Source of the DNA: Piezodorus guildinii
Taxonomy: Eukaryota > Arthropoda > Insecta > Hemiptera > Pentatomidae
NCBI GenBank assembly: GCA_023052935.1
Contig: CM041295.1
Location: 23,641,575 to 23,705,574, forward strand
Direction of reading: 5' to 3'
Length of the DNA stretch: 64,000 bases
The first letter of the stretch is position 1, and each line of letters begins with the position of its first letter. The notes below the pieces were generated by a model. It saw nothing but the letters and a program-made list of their open reading frames with translations, made no database searches and was not told where the DNA came from. This document shows, one piece after another, positions 1-10,839 of this stretch. The position numbers and the translations under genes were made by a program.

Positions 1-574
1 GCACCTAATTCCGTAATATATCACTGTTAATTTATGTATTTTTATGAACATCTTAAATCACCGCTATTATTCGTATTAATGGATTTAACCTATTAATCAG
101 TTTTTGGGCTGTTTTAAACAACTTAGTAGTCACTTGGGTTCTGGTAGGTTCTTAATTAAATTTAAATTAAGTTTTTTCATAGTATTTCTTTTGCAGCCAC
201 ATAAATTTGGTTTAAAAATTTTCAGAAACTCGTTTTAATAGAATAATAATATTTGATCTTGAAAATTGAATGAGTAATGAGCCTTTTAATGAGTAACAAA
301 CACAACTTATGAGTTTCCCTCCAAGTTCTTGAACGGTTATTCTCAATTTTCTTCCAGCAAAGCTAGCAGAACATCATCAAGGGACAAAGTTCTTCCAAGA
401 CCATCTTCGGCTTCCAGGCTGAAGCCTCCCTTAGAAATGTTTTGAATCTTTGAACGGTGCACTCACTAATACTCTACCCTTACACTACACATTGTTCCAG
501 CTTGTAAAATAATATTATAGGAAAATCATACTTCAACATCATAGTAAAGACAACTATTTCCAAGAAGCAAAATA
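1..574. other. AT-rich flank, nothing identified
   Basis: AT-rich sequence with no supported coding frame, terminal repeat or RNA gene. A slightly GC-richer patch at 360-440 did not give a convincing protein match by eye. Confidence 0.5.
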
Positions 575-666
575 CTACAGGTAAATTATTTTCATTTGGA
601 AAATATTTAATACATGTTGATATTCAAACAAAAGAATAATCCAGCAATAAAATGTAATCATACAAA

Positions 667-1870
667 GGGGTAATAATAATAGTAATAATAGGCTTACCGA
701 ACCCGAACGGTTCGATGCCGATACCACCGAATTACGCCTACACAGACTTGTCCGATGTTCACTGTTCAAGCCCAAACCCCCGAGATCAGCCTTAATGCAA
801 TCCTCCCAGCGATGCTTTGGCCTACCTTTCGGATACCTCAGTCGGATCAGCGAATACCAACTTTCTCGGAATCCGTTCCTCACCGAGCCCAACAACTTTA
901 CTCGTCCATTTGAGTCTCTGCGATGCTACCAACTCAATTATGTTCAAAGGATACAAGTTCGGCAATTCTGCATTGTGCAACCTTCTACACTCCCCAGTGG
1001 CCTCATCTCTCTTCGGGCCAAATATTTTACGCAGTACCTTATTTTCGAAAACCTTAAGCCGTTGTTCATCCTTCAAAGTACGCGGCCATGTTTCACATCC
1101 GTAAAGAACCGTCGGAAGAATAATAGTTTTATAAACTCGAACCTTTAAGTTTTTAGACAGAAGCCGCGAACTAAGTAGCTTAGCAACTGAATAATAACAC
1201 GCATTTCCCACCTTTAACCGGGCCTTTATTTCTTCCTGGATTTCATTTTTTCTTGTTATCATTGAACCTAAATACTTGAATTTCTCTACGTGTTCAAAAG
1301 TATGCCCTGAGATATCAATATCACCAAGATCGCCACCATTTCTGCTACTAACCATATATTTCGTCTTTACGGTATTTAATTCGAGTCCTATTTCTTTACC
1401 GGTTTTTATTAACACACTTGTATTTAGTTGTATGGTTTCCGTGTCTTCACCTAGTAGTACCAAATCATCGGCATACCCCAAAACCGGAATCTTGTCACCC
1501 ATATTCAATCCTTTCTCGGTACACATAACCTTTTCTAAGACATATTCTAAAGCTATATTAAATAGAACAGGTGAGAGGGAGTCACCCTGTTTCAAACCTG
1601 ATCGCACCTCAAATCTCTAACTTACGAAATGTTTCCGACAAACACATCTCTACTAGGTTTACTAACTTTCTAGGTATTCCCTGTTCAATCATGATGTTCT
1701 ATAGCTTCTGACGGTCTATTGAATCATAAGCCTTTTTAAAATCGATATAAAGTTGATGGACTACACCGTTTTATTCCAACTTTTTCTCTAATATTTGATC
1801 AATAGTCGAGCGATTCTGCCTAAAACCACATTGGTAGTCTTTTATATAACCGATAATTTCTTTTATATAC
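667..1870 (-). pseudogene. RTE-like non-LTR retrotransposon, RT and 3' end
   Basis: Reverse-transcriptase fragment of a non-LTR retrotransposon read on the minus strand. An open stretch at 1607-822 carries GLKQGDSLSP, the catalytic YADD (about 1475-1464), KYLGSMI and YGCETW, the usual order of RT palm, thumb and C-terminal region in RTE-like elements. Upstream at 1870-1620, in shifted frames, QCGFRQNRSTIDQ and FKKAYDSIDR continue the RT fingers and motif A. Stops and frameshifts make it non-functional and no endonuclease is present, so it is 5' truncated. The 3' end runs into a TAA/TAG-rich short repeat at 667-690, as expected for RTE tails. The clade call rests on motif style only. Confidence 0.8.
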
Positions 1871-2044
1871 CTCATACAAAGGGGCATATAAAGAAAAGAA
1901 AATCCAGCATTATTTTCAAGACAACCCAATACTCAGTCAATCAGCTTCCCAAGAAAGCCTGTAAGCTGCTAATGGAATACCAGCACCAGTGACCATAAAT
2001 AAAGGTTCCTTAAATTACTTTGATTGTAAACAATACAATATTCA

Positions 2045-3075
2045 TCGTTTAGTCTTTTTAATTGGAATTATTAACTGCTTCTCATAGTTAGCATATAGAT
2101 TAAAGGTTATTAAATACAAAGTCATTGAAGTTTATACAACAGTTACAACAAAACACGCATAAACTGAAATGATTGTTGTAGAAAATAATATCTGTTGTTA
2201 TATTATTTAATCTAACAAATATTTACACCTAAACTTACTCAAAAATTCTTTTAAACCATAACCGCAAATTGGTAGGGATCATTGTAATGTGAAGTATCAG
2301 TACAGTTAACCAGACTGGTAATCCAATCAATGACACAGCAACTCTCAATTATCAAAGAAACTTTTAACAAACTTTAACAATCACAACTTCAAAGACTAGA
2401 TGATAAAAAATTAAAGTTAAAAAAAATGTACTATATCAAAGAAACTTTAAACAAATATAAAAAAATCACTAGTTCAAAGACAAGACAAGTAGATTACAAA
2501 TTAAAGTATTAACAAAATGTACTATCATTATGACTTGATCTTTTTAATTGGAATTATTAAGTGCTTCTCATAGTTAGCAGTAAATATAAACTAAGTAAGA
2601 ATCAGATAATTAACTAAAGGAGAACCACTTTTCTGGGTTAAAATTGTTTAGTTTCTGAAATAAGAATAATATATGGATGTTTAGCAAACCATCGGAAAGT
2701 TCAAGATGGAAAACATATTGTATTTATTACTAAGTCATTGAAGGTTATACAACAGTTTCAACAAAACACGTATAAACTGAAATGATAGTTATAGATAATA
2801 ATATATATTATTATATTATATAATCTAACAAATATTCACACCTAAACTTACACAAAAATTTGTTTAAACCATTACGCCAAATTGGTAGGAACTATTGTAA
2901 TGTGAAGCATCGGTACAGTTTACCAGACTGGTGATCCAACCAACGACACAGCAACTCTTACAATATATCAATGAAACTTTCAAAAAACTTAAACAATCAC
3001 AGCTTCAAAGATTAAACAAGATGGTAAAAAATTAAAGTTAAAAAATTGTACTATCATTATGACTTTATCTTTTTA
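2045..3075. repeat. Imperfect direct duplication, about 0.5 kb units
   Basis: Two diverged copies in direct orientation, about 2045-2530 and 2535-3070. Each starts with TCTTTTTAATTGGAATTATTAA and shares long blocks such as ACCTAAACTTAC and CAGACTGGT followed by AATCCAA or GATCCAA. A third unit appears to begin near 3060 and then stop. There is no coding potential. It could be a local segmental duplication or the repeated part of an unclassified element. Confidence 0.75.
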
Positions 3076-3642
3076 AAAATTATCAACAATTAAGACAAGT
3101 AGCTAAACATGATGACTAAAGGTATACATTAAGGCACCAGAAACATTCTGCTCCCGAATAATCACATTAACAATACTGAAGATATCCATCCATAATTAAG
3201 CTACAAAGGCACTAAAGAAGATGTAAATAAAATTAACAAGTTAAATGATTTAAAATATATGGAAGCACTAAATTATAAAAAGTAAATGCAGCAACATATA
3301 TCACTAAATGAAATGAATCCAACGCTGTAAGAAAAAAAAATAAGAAGACTGCTAAAATATTATCAACACAATCCACTTATATTACAAGCATGAACTAAGC
3401 ATTGTACAATCATACAATAATAACAGAGAAATAAGTGTTATAAAGAATATATGTTTATAAAGGCTAGGCAAAAATAAAATTTAAATTAACCGTAGTGGTC
3501 TTTTAATGAGAATATAGAAAAAATTTTAAAAGAGAAGCCTCAATAAATCATCATTATTCATGAATAAAGACATATTAGTCAAGTCATACTTCTTTAAAAC
3601 ATTATCACATACATTAAAAATGGAAACAATTAAAAATTTTAG
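3076..3642. other. AT-rich spacer, nothing identified
   Basis: AT-rich sequence with no supported ORF or repeat. It lies immediately downstream of the small membrane-protein ORF and could contain its 3' UTR, but no strong AATAAA signal in the right place stands out. Confidence 0.4.
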
Positions 3643-3915
3643 TTACCATGTCTCTCCAGCCAAAACTGACTTGGCTAACTTATAAGCCAGTATCTCCTTC
3701 TGCTCTTCAGGAGATGGGCTATCCTCCCGTTGCTCACCCATAATTAACTTGTCTGTTAAAAACCGACGAAATCTTCTCCAGAAATCAAACAGAGCTATAT
3801 CCCGGTTTCCTAAGAACGCTACTGCAAGGCTCACCACAACCACGAGAATGACCGTTACTACAACAAGCATCACGGCGCCTAAAACACTAACAGGGAGGTT
3901 TCCAGTTCCGGACAT
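3643..3915 (-). CDS. Putative small single-pass membrane protein (candidate host gene)
   Basis: A 90-residue ORF with an ATG at 3915 and a TAA just after a final Trp. I do not recognise the family. Residues about 8-36 are an unbroken hydrophobic stretch rich in Val, Leu and Ala, a clear membrane segment. A basic juxtamembrane patch follows (WRRFRRF, about 46-52), then an acidic linker (EDSPSPEEQKE) and a helical tail. The order suggests a short outer or luminal N-terminus and a basic cytosolic side. Base composition is more balanced than the AT-rich surroundings and it matches no transposon protein here. The sequence at the ORF end, ATG|GTAACT, could also be a splice donor, so this may be a first coding exon. 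Coding status is inferred from composition and topology alone. Confidence 0.5.
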   Translation of the reverse strand: MSGTGNLPVSVLGAVMLVVVTVILVVVVSLAVAFLGNRDIALFDFWRRFRRFLTDKLIMGEQREDSPSPEEQKEILAYKLAKSVLAGETW

Positions 3916-4224
3916 AAGGTTTTCACAAATTATTTATTAAAGATATTGGTTTCGGATATTTATTATAAATAAAATGTCTTTTTAATAACAATAAAATTTA
4001 GATTAAAACTTCACATATGTATATTTAAGTATCATAAAGATTATTTTGACAAATAAATAGTAGTATATCAGAGGATAGCTACAATCGATTCTTTAAGTAA
4101 TACTACATAGTTATGCTACAGGTAATTTAATCATTATTTATAAAATAAAATAAAATTCTTTTAATTTTAAGAAATTTAAGGAAAGGAAATACATATACAT
4201 CGATTAGCCAATGTGACATTGAAC

Positions 4225-4590
4225 ATTAACAATGTTAGGATGACTATGCAAAAATGGCTTCTTAGTACACATACAAAATTTATTGTTTTCTTGAGAAGGT
4301 ATTTACATGCATACATATGGCTTATTTAAATTTCTGTTTAAAAAAATTGTATGGAAGACTTAATGATATTAATAAAGTACCTCTAAAACATTTTAGTCTA
4401 GTTCCATTATATGTTAATGTTAGAGCTAGAATACCAAGATGGCTTCTTCCATCTTACATCCAATGTGTTGTTTGTTGAGACGATATTCACACCCATGTGC
4501 CAGAATAGGTTTTTGTTAAAAAAAAAAACTTGTATGGAAGACAAAATAATGATACTAAAACATCCCAGAGCCATTTTAGACGTCAAACAG
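4225..4590. repeat. Diverged tandem duplication, about 180 bp
   Basis: The block near 4225-4395 and the block near 4405-4585 share, in the same order, ATGGCTTCTT, a run of A, TTGTATGGAAGAC, ATGATA and AAAACAT followed by TTTTAG. They are an old direct duplication with no coding function. Confidence 0.6.
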
Positions 4591-4624
4591 TATATATTTT
4601 AGGTTAAAGATATTAGTTTTCACT

Positions 4625-4735
4625 AATTTAGCGGGAGGTTGGCCCGGAACTTGGATAGAGTAATGTAATAGAGGCACTTGCGCCTGGCGTCAAAATTTAG
4701 AGTACTTGCAATTTCGAGCGAAATTTCAGATTTAT
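4625..4735. other. Local GC/CpG-rich patch
   Basis: A short island with blocks such as GCGGGAGGTTGGCCCGGAAC and GCGCCTGGCGTC stands out in very AT-rich DNA. It lies about 0.7 kb upstream of the small membrane-protein ORF on that ORF's strand, so it could be a promoter or 5' exon. It could equally be part of an unrecognised repeat. Confidence 0.3.
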
Positions 4736-4831
4736 GTTAAGAATAATTTTTATTTATTTTTTTGTATTTTATTGACAAAGAATAACTTAATGGTATTTAT
4801 TTATAAATTATCTCTTATTTAAAATACAGTA

Positions 4832-5080
4832 GTGGATATAATTAGTTGACCGTTGAAAATTACTAGAAGGAATTAGTCCGGGTGGTGGTCAGTAAATGAA
4901 ACAACTAAATAGTTTCAACTATTTATTGCTTGAGTTTCCATTCATTCTGTATCTATTTGCCCACCATACGCCCTGATGATGACCTACAATTGGGGTCGAA
5001 ATGTTGGCAAGCAAGAAATGGTTGAAACTATTTAGTTGTTTCATTTACTCACCACCACCCCGACTAATTCCTTCTACTAT
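4832..5080 (+). mobile_element. Short foldback element with hammerhead-type motif, copy 1
   Basis: A 249-bp element bounded by an exact 9-bp target duplication, AATACAGTA, at 4823-4831 and 5081-5089. Its ends form inverted arms: about 4866-4923 is complementary to about 5020-5077. It begins GTGGATATAATTAG, the same start as the longer copy at 12033-12591. Between the arms lies a plus-strand hammerhead-like core. There is no protein. Hammerhead motifs of this style are known from the pseudo-LTRs of Penelope-like elements, so I infer a non-autonomous PLE-derived element. Confidence 0.75.
4970..5012 (+). ncRNA. Hammerhead ribozyme-like motif
   Basis: CTGATGA at 4973-4979 is followed by a potential stem II (TGACC ... 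GGGGTC) and then GAAA at 4998-5001. This is the conserved core order of a hammerhead ribozyme. Stem III would be formed by the short sequence after GAAA, as in PLE-associated type I hammerheads. Activity is not shown by sequence alone, and the T after GAAA differs from the C seen in copy 2. Confidence 0.65.
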
Positions 5081-5301
5081 AATACAGTACTTTTATCTTT
5101 GTGAAGGGGTTCTTTTAGAACCGGCGACTAATTTAAGCTTGCCCTCTATCAGAAACTTTTTTATTGGTTCAAATTTTTAATTACTTAACATAAAATTTTC
5201 TTGTTAGCCCAATAAAACGAACTAAACATAATTTAAAGGATTACCATTAATTTGTTTGAATTATTGTAGTATTTCTATGTGTAGTGAAAAACAACTGTGA
5301 C

Positions 5302-5666
5302 TAGGGGTGGGCACAATCGAATGACGATTATCAGATCATTCGATTATTTCAATCATTCGAATTAATGGATTATCGAAATAATTGGTTTGGAGAAACGAAT
5401 GACCATTGGAACTGAATTTTAACGATTATCGAGGGATTAGATAGAAGGGGTTGGGATAATCGAATGACTTTTTTTTTTTTTTTTTTTTTTTTTTCTCGTC
5501 ATATAAATTATATGCATATTTGCACCTAGGCTCAGCCAGCTCAGCAATCATGGAGAGTGGATTTGTGCCATATTTTCTTTTAGAATGCATATTAATCATT
5601 GGATTATTTAATTCATCGAAGTCCCATCATTCGATTATGACGATAATTCGATTATGCCCACCCCTA
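5302..5666. mobile_element. hAT-type MITE with 8-bp target duplication
   Basis: A 365-bp non-autonomous DNA transposon. Both ends start TAGGGGTGGGCA and continue about 21 bp with one mismatch. The element is flanked by an exact 8-bp duplication, ACTGTGAC, at 5294-5301 and 5667-5674. An 8-bp duplication and TA-G-rich short terminal repeats are hallmarks of the hAT superfamily. The interior has no ORF and includes a T homopolymer at about 5469-5493 and several ATTCGATTA-type subrepeats. Confidence 0.9.
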
Positions 5667-6087
5667 ACTGTGACCCACAGACAAAGTGGTGCAAACCTGG
5701 GTTTTATTATTTTATTCTTCCTAGCAAAATGTTCGATTACACGTTAGACAGCTTAATAGCTCCTTTAGATAATATAGATTATATCTTTGTGTTTCGCTAA
5801 GCTTAATGTTATTGCTATTAATATTACTTTGTCGAATAATTGTATGCTGAGTATTTAAGGAAAAAATAAAATAAAAAAAGAACAAGACTGTTTACTTTTT
5901 ATTTTAAATTAGAAAGACAATAGTCAATAAATTTCAAACTGTTTTTTTTTGCTTCAATTAGATACCTAGGATAAGTTTACAATTCTGATTATATGATACT
6001 GATTTACCCATACAATCAGAATATGACACTGAAAGATGGAAATATGATAAAGAAATCTATATAAACTGGGAGACCAACACCCATAAT

Positions 6088-6300
6088 GTGTTCTGCAACA
6101 CATCTCTAATCATTGCGTACGCCCCGACTGAAGAAAAAGATGCTTTCTATGGTGATGTAGAAAGGACATATAATAAAATCCCCAATTATGACGCAAAAGT
6201 AATCCTAGGTGATTTCAATGCTAACATTTTTAGAGAGGCCGGCTGTGATACCGACCGTTTCCTGGCCCGGATTAAGTATAAACAAAAAATAGCATCATAA
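6088..6300 (+). pseudogene. APE endonuclease fragment of element A
   Basis: Seventy residues of an endonuclease/exonuclease/phosphatase-type nuclease, with the block IIAYAPTEE followed by VILGDFNAN, where the Asp and Asn are catalytic in the family. In RTE-like elements this domain nicks target DNA to prime reverse transcription. Both the N-terminal catalytic Glu region and the SDH motif are missing or degraded, so it is a relic. Confidence 0.7.
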
Positions 6301-6601
6301 AGAAACGGAAAATCCCGTAAATATCCGCCTATAAATATTGAAAAATTAAAGGACTTTTTGAAGAAACCGTGTCAAAAGAATTTCGTGACCACTTTTTACA
6401 AAATGACATGATTGAAGGGAAATGGGAACAGATAATGAAAACACTTAGAAATATTGCAGAGAATGTTGTAGGACCTAGGCCTTGAAGAGAAAGAAATGAC
6501 TTGTGTGATGAAGAAATTTAAAATGCTCTCGGAGAACAGGATGAAGCAAGAACAAAAATGCTCAATCGGAGAACGTGGAGAACTCAGACTCAGAACAGAA
6601 C

Positions 6602-7148
6602 TGACTTTAATATAATAAATAATAATAAATAAATTTCTTATTATCCTGGGACATGTCCCTTTAGAATAAAATATACAGAATGTACAAAAAGGCTTTGGAG
6701 TCTTATAGTAAATTAAATGAATATAAACAAGTTAATAATTACTGGTATAAAATAGACATTTTTAAATGAGAAAAATACAAAAAAAAAAAATAATACATAA
6801 AGAAGCTTATTCACAATTCTATTGAGCCTGGGTATTCATTAAGTGATCGAATATACGGGATTTGAAGGTAGGCAGAGAATTGGAGTGACGGATGGGAGGA
6901 GGAATAGATTTCCATAGGATTGAGGATCGGATGAGAAAGGATCTGTCGAAATGTGCAGTTCCGTGGGCTGTACTGTATAAATCTGAAGGCCTGGATCGTG
7001 TACAACGGGGATGGACAGAGAACTTGAACTGTAGGAGGTCAAAAATGTATGATGGACGGCGGGATTGGATCACGTGGTAAAGGAATGGCGCAAAAAAATA
7101 CTTGCTACTATTGGAAGGGTTAAGCCACTTCAACTCGCCATAAAATTG
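6602..7148 (-). mobile_element. Family B (CR1/L2-like) 5'-truncated copy nested in element A
   Basis: Minus-strand 3' end of a family B retrotransposon. The ORF at 7133-6819 contains FLYHVIQSRRPSYIF and WKSIPPPIRH, matching the C-terminus of the plus-strand family B copy at 8218-9608 (FLYQVIRTHRPSYIF, WNSIPPEIRH). The 3' UTR block GGGACATGTCCCAGGATAATA also resembles the other copies, and the tail is ATTT/ATT-rich. It interrupts the RT N-terminal region of element A, so it arrived later. Confidence 0.8.
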
Positions 7149-7158
7149 GAATACAGAG

Positions 7159-8217
7159 GTGCATCTAGGAACCCCGAAGATGAATCGAACAAAGCAATTA
7201 ATTAAAACTGTGGAAGAGTATGCCCATAAAAGAAAAATAACCTGCGCTGTGTCGAAAAAAAAGAAGAGATCCTGGTATGAAAAAAGGTTGGGAGAGATAA
7301 AGCGGAATTTTCGGGCTAAAGAGACAAGGAAATTCTATAAGGAGATTAAGAATTTAAATCAGGATACTAACTGGGCTTTAAATCAGACTGGAAATCCAGT
7401 TGGATATCAGAAAAATGTTCTTGACAAAATGTTCTGAATCATGAAACAGAATGAGGAGTGTATCAGATCGAATCCCAAGAGAATGTAGATGAAGAAATCC
7501 CAGCAGACAAGGAAGAGAAATCCGAAATAATACAATCTCTCCACCATAATAGGACACCAGGCGTAGATCAGAAACAAGCAGAGCTACTTAAGTTTGGAGG
7601 TAAAAATGTGTCTGATGAGATGTACAGACTGATTTATGACATCTGGAATTTAGAACAAATGCCCCAGGAATTGAGTACCGCATTGCTTTGCCATATATAC
7701 AAAAAATGTTACAGATTATCATGTAGCAATTATAGAGGTATAGCTCTTATTAGTGTCGCTTACAAAATACTGTCGGTAGTGATCAACAAAAGAATGCTCG
7801 CATGGGGTGGAAAGACTGGTTGGTGAGTATCAATGCGGGTCCAGGCCTATCAGATCTACTATTGACTATATTTTCTCTTTGAGGATGATGTTAAAGAAGG
7901 CCTATGAATTGAACATCGATTTGCACCATATTTTTGTGAATTTTAAGGAGGCCTACGCCAGAATGAATAGAGTAGAACTTTTTATTCATTTGCAAGCATT
8001 AGGAGTGCCACTGAAACTAGTGCAGCTTGTAAAATCGACTTTATCCAACACTAAATGTCGTGTGAAAATTCAGGACGACTTATCTAGAGAACTTGAGGTG
8101 GATAATGGCCTAAGACAAGGTGATCCACTGTCCCCAATGCTAGGTCTATAAATGGCGGTGAGATCCACCAGGACAAACCTTGATGGAACAATAATGAACA
8201 GATTAACGCAGCATATG
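7159..8217 (+). pseudogene. Reverse transcriptase N-terminal half of element A
   Basis: Three overlapping open stretches (7159-7437, 7458-7826, 7807-8151) carry the linker and the RT fingers and palm of element A: KILSVVINKRM, GEYQCGSRPIRSTID, FKEAYARM (motif A with the Asp replaced by Glu) and GLRQGDPLSP. The sequence then continues out of frame to GTIMNRLTQHM just before the family B insertion. Frame breaks near 7440, 7820 and 8150 disable it. Confidence 0.75.
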
Positions 8218-9294
8218 TTAACCAAACTCCATAGACTCCCAGTATCCACAGGCGCTCTTCAATGGTTTCAATCATTCCTTACCGACCGTTCCCAGTATGT
8301 TGTAGTTCCCAATAAACCCCGCTCCGACTCACTGCCACTAACAAAAGGTGTACCCCAAGGTTCCTCGTTATCTCCTACCCTTTTCTCCATATTCATAAAT
8401 GATCTTCCGCTCTCCATCAAGCACTCCCAATACCACCTCTATGCCGACGATATTCAGATTTATATTTCCTTTACCCCAAATGAATTTCCTGATGCTATCT
8501 CTAAACTTCAGGAGGACATAAATAATATTAGTGCTTGGTCAAACAGCAACAAACTCCTGCTAAGCGCTGAAAAAACAAAAGCCATCCTGATAGCATCACC
8601 TGCTCTCCTTAAATCCTTTCCCAGTTCCCCCAACCTTTTCCTAAACAATACTCCTATCTCTTTTCATTCATCTGTCAAGAACTTAGGTATTACTCTTGAT
8701 CAAACTCTCTCTTGGAAACCGCACATCTCCCAAATATCCCGCCGAACCATAACAACCCTAAAGCAATTCCGTCGCCTCCATCACCTCCTACCATTCAATA
8801 TTCGTAAACTCCTTGTTTCTTCCCTTGTCTTTCCCCACTTTGACTACGGATGCGAGGTGTACATCGGACTTTCAGGTGAGCTCGAAGCAAAACTTAAGCG
8901 TATTATGAACTGTGCAATACGGTTTGTATTCGGAATCACCAGAGACACGCATATAACCCAGTATTACACCGAGTTAAGGTGGCTTTATCCTCGTTATAGA
9001 TGCCAGTATTTCCTAGCCTCCTTCCTCTACCAGGTTATCAGAACTCATCGTCCCAGCTACATCTTCCAATCCCTTCAATTTAAATCATCAATTCAGTCCC
9101 GTTCTACTAGATCCCGTCTTTCTGACCTCTACCCTCCTCCTCACCGTACTGCTGCCTTTGACAAGTCCTTTCTAGCCAAAGCAACCACTCTTTGGAATTC
9201 TATTCCTCCTGAGATCCGTCATGCAAGTACTGCTTCCTCCTTCAAATCGCTACTTTTCAACCACCTTCTCCTTACCCAGTCAAACAGACAATAA
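8218..9294 (+). pseudogene. Reverse transcriptase C-terminal part, family B
   Basis: A long uninterrupted RT reading frame, 5' truncated by target-primed insertion. It has GVPQGSSLSPTLF, the catalytic HLYADDIQIY, SAEKTKAILI, NLGITLDQ and the C-terminal blocks SYIFQSLQFKSS and WNSIPPEIRH. The motif style (FDTVDH in the longer copy at 58.9 kb) suggests the CR1/L2 group. An open frame beginning at 8152 is a chimera: its first 22 residues belong to element A. Intactness of the frame suggests a fairly recent insertion. Confidence 0.85.
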
Positions 9295-9608
9295 CTTATA
9301 ACTGCAGATGCTATAAATACCAATTATTATTATTATTATTATTTTTTTTTGTGTGTTTGTATTACTCAAATTATCATTGATGAACCAGCTATTTCTGTTT
9401 TTTTTTTTTTTTTTTTTTTTTTTTCTTATTCCGAAAATCTGACTTGTAAAGATGTATATATATTACTACCTTAATTATTTTTTAGTTTAGTATTTTGTTA
9501 TTCTAAATCATGACCACACTGTTCCGGTCATCAATTATGTATTTTATTTTATTCTTAAGGGACTTTAGTCCCAGGATAATAAAGAAGTTTTTTCATTTCA
9601 TTTCATTT
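8218..9608 (+). mobile_element. Family B (CR1/L2-like) element inserted in element A
   Basis: A 5'-truncated non-LTR retrotransposon bounded by a 6-bp duplication, CATATG, at 8212-8217 and 9609-9614. It carries the C-terminal two thirds of an RT followed by a 3' UTR with GGGACTTTAGTCCCAGGATAATAAA and a TTTCA repeat tail. The insertion lies between the codons for TQHM and AYADD of element A, so the host element's sequence is continuous across it. Confidence 0.88.
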
Positions 9609-10280
9609 CATATGGCCTATGCGGACGATGTCGTTATCATGGGCAGAACCTTTTAATCATTATGTGGTGCTTTCCAGGAGTTTGAGGAAGCGGCTTGTAA
9701 ACTCAGTTTGGAGATCAATGCAGAAAAGATCAAATACATAAAATCCTCTAGAAGAGACAGGCGGGAGAACTCTTACATTTCGATGTGTAGTTGGAATTTC
9801 AGAAATGTGTACAATTAAAAGAATCTAGGGTCAGTTGTAACAGCGAAAAATAAAATTAAAGAAGAGATAAAAGCAAGACTGGCAGCTGGCAGTAGAAAAA
9901 ATCATTAGAGTATGGGAGAGAAAGATGCTTTGAATAATATATGGTCCAACTAATGAATTGGGACAATGGCGATCTAGGAAAAATCAGGAACTAATGGATA
10001 GTATGGCAAACCAGACATAGAGATATTCATTAAGATCGCAAGAATACAGTGGCTTAGCCTTGTAGAAAGAATGCCAGAGTATCGCCTACCCAAAAGAATG
10101 CTATAACAACTGCCAGAAGGAAGGTGAATGCAAGTAAGAACATGTCTGAGATGATTTGAAGACGTGGAGGCGGACCTGTGCAGGGTTTATGTGAGGTGAT
10201 GGAGGTGATATGCAGCTGACAGAGATGATTGGAAGAGGATAATGTCAGAAGTCGAAGCCCTATAGGAGCTGTAGAGCCAA

Positions 10281-10310
10281 AGTATAGATAGATAGATAGT
10301 TAGTTAGATA
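10281..10310 (+). repeat. GATA microsatellite tail of element A
   Basis: AGATAGATAGATAG followed by TTAGTTAG repeats directly after the decayed RT C-terminus. Short tandem repeats in place of poly(A) are typical of RTE-like 3' ends. Confidence 0.65.
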
Positions 10311-10369
10311 CATTTATTAGATTAAGATGAAGAAGATGGTTGGGAGTGGGACCATGAATAATCAATCCA

Positions 10370-10406
10370 CATTTTGGTCTACATTGTGGGCTTTCATCAG
10401 GGCAAA
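10370..10406 (-). ncRNA. Decayed hammerhead-like motif
   Basis: Minus strand reads CCTGATGAAAGCCCACAATG and then AGACCAAAATG. This aligns with the intact motifs in the foldback elements (CTGATGATGACCCACAATGG, GGTCGAAACG), but stem II is disrupted and GAAA is now CAAAA. Likely a PLE relic. Confidence 0.4.
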
Positions 10407-10669
10407 ACTTCAGCGCACAAATATAATATATGTTCCTTATTAGTTAGTTTGTTGATGATTGCACCCCCAACCAACTTCTCCATTATATATTTTCTGCAGT
10501 CAACTAAAACTCCATCATCATTTATTAGATTAAGTTGATCAATAGATGAAAAATCAAAATGTAAGAATAACAAGATATTTTGAAACTTATTTGTTAGAAG
10601 CATGGAAGAGAATACTCTAAACTAATATATTATAATATATGAAACAAATTTTACTGATGTTTCTATCCT

Positions 10670-10671
<2 letters not shown>

Positions 10672-10729
<58 letters not shown>
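10672..10729. repeat. (TA)n microsatellite
   Basis: A nearly pure TA dinucleotide tract of about 58 bp. Confidence 0.95.
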
Positions 10730-10735
<6 letters not shown>

Positions 10736-10839
10736 GAAGTTCCCATATCCCAAGTAACAAATGTGCTTTGGCTAATATCATAAATAAAACTTCATTTGGC
10801 AGGATTCAATCTGCTCCAATACTTTATTTTTTAAATTAT

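Larger units (their letters stand above)
6064..10310 (+). mobile_element. RTE-like element A, split by two nested insertions
   Basis: One plus-strand non-LTR element recovered in three parts: 6064 to about 6601, about 7149 to 8217, and 9615 to 10310. Part one has an APE-type endonuclease piece with AYAPTEEKDAF and GDFNAN. Part two has the RT fingers (SNYRGIALISVAYKILS), QCGSRPIRSTID and GLRQGDPLSP. Part three resumes exactly at MAYADDVVIMGRT and runs through a decayed C-terminus to a GATA-type repeat tail at 10281-10310. Frameshifts and stops are frequent. The RTE-like call comes from the endonuclease and RT motif style and the microsatellite tail. Confidence 0.8.

Noticed and set aside
4411..4602. 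Short plus-strand ORF of 63 codons
   Set aside because: Lies in a decayed tandem duplication; the other repeat copy does not preserve the frame.
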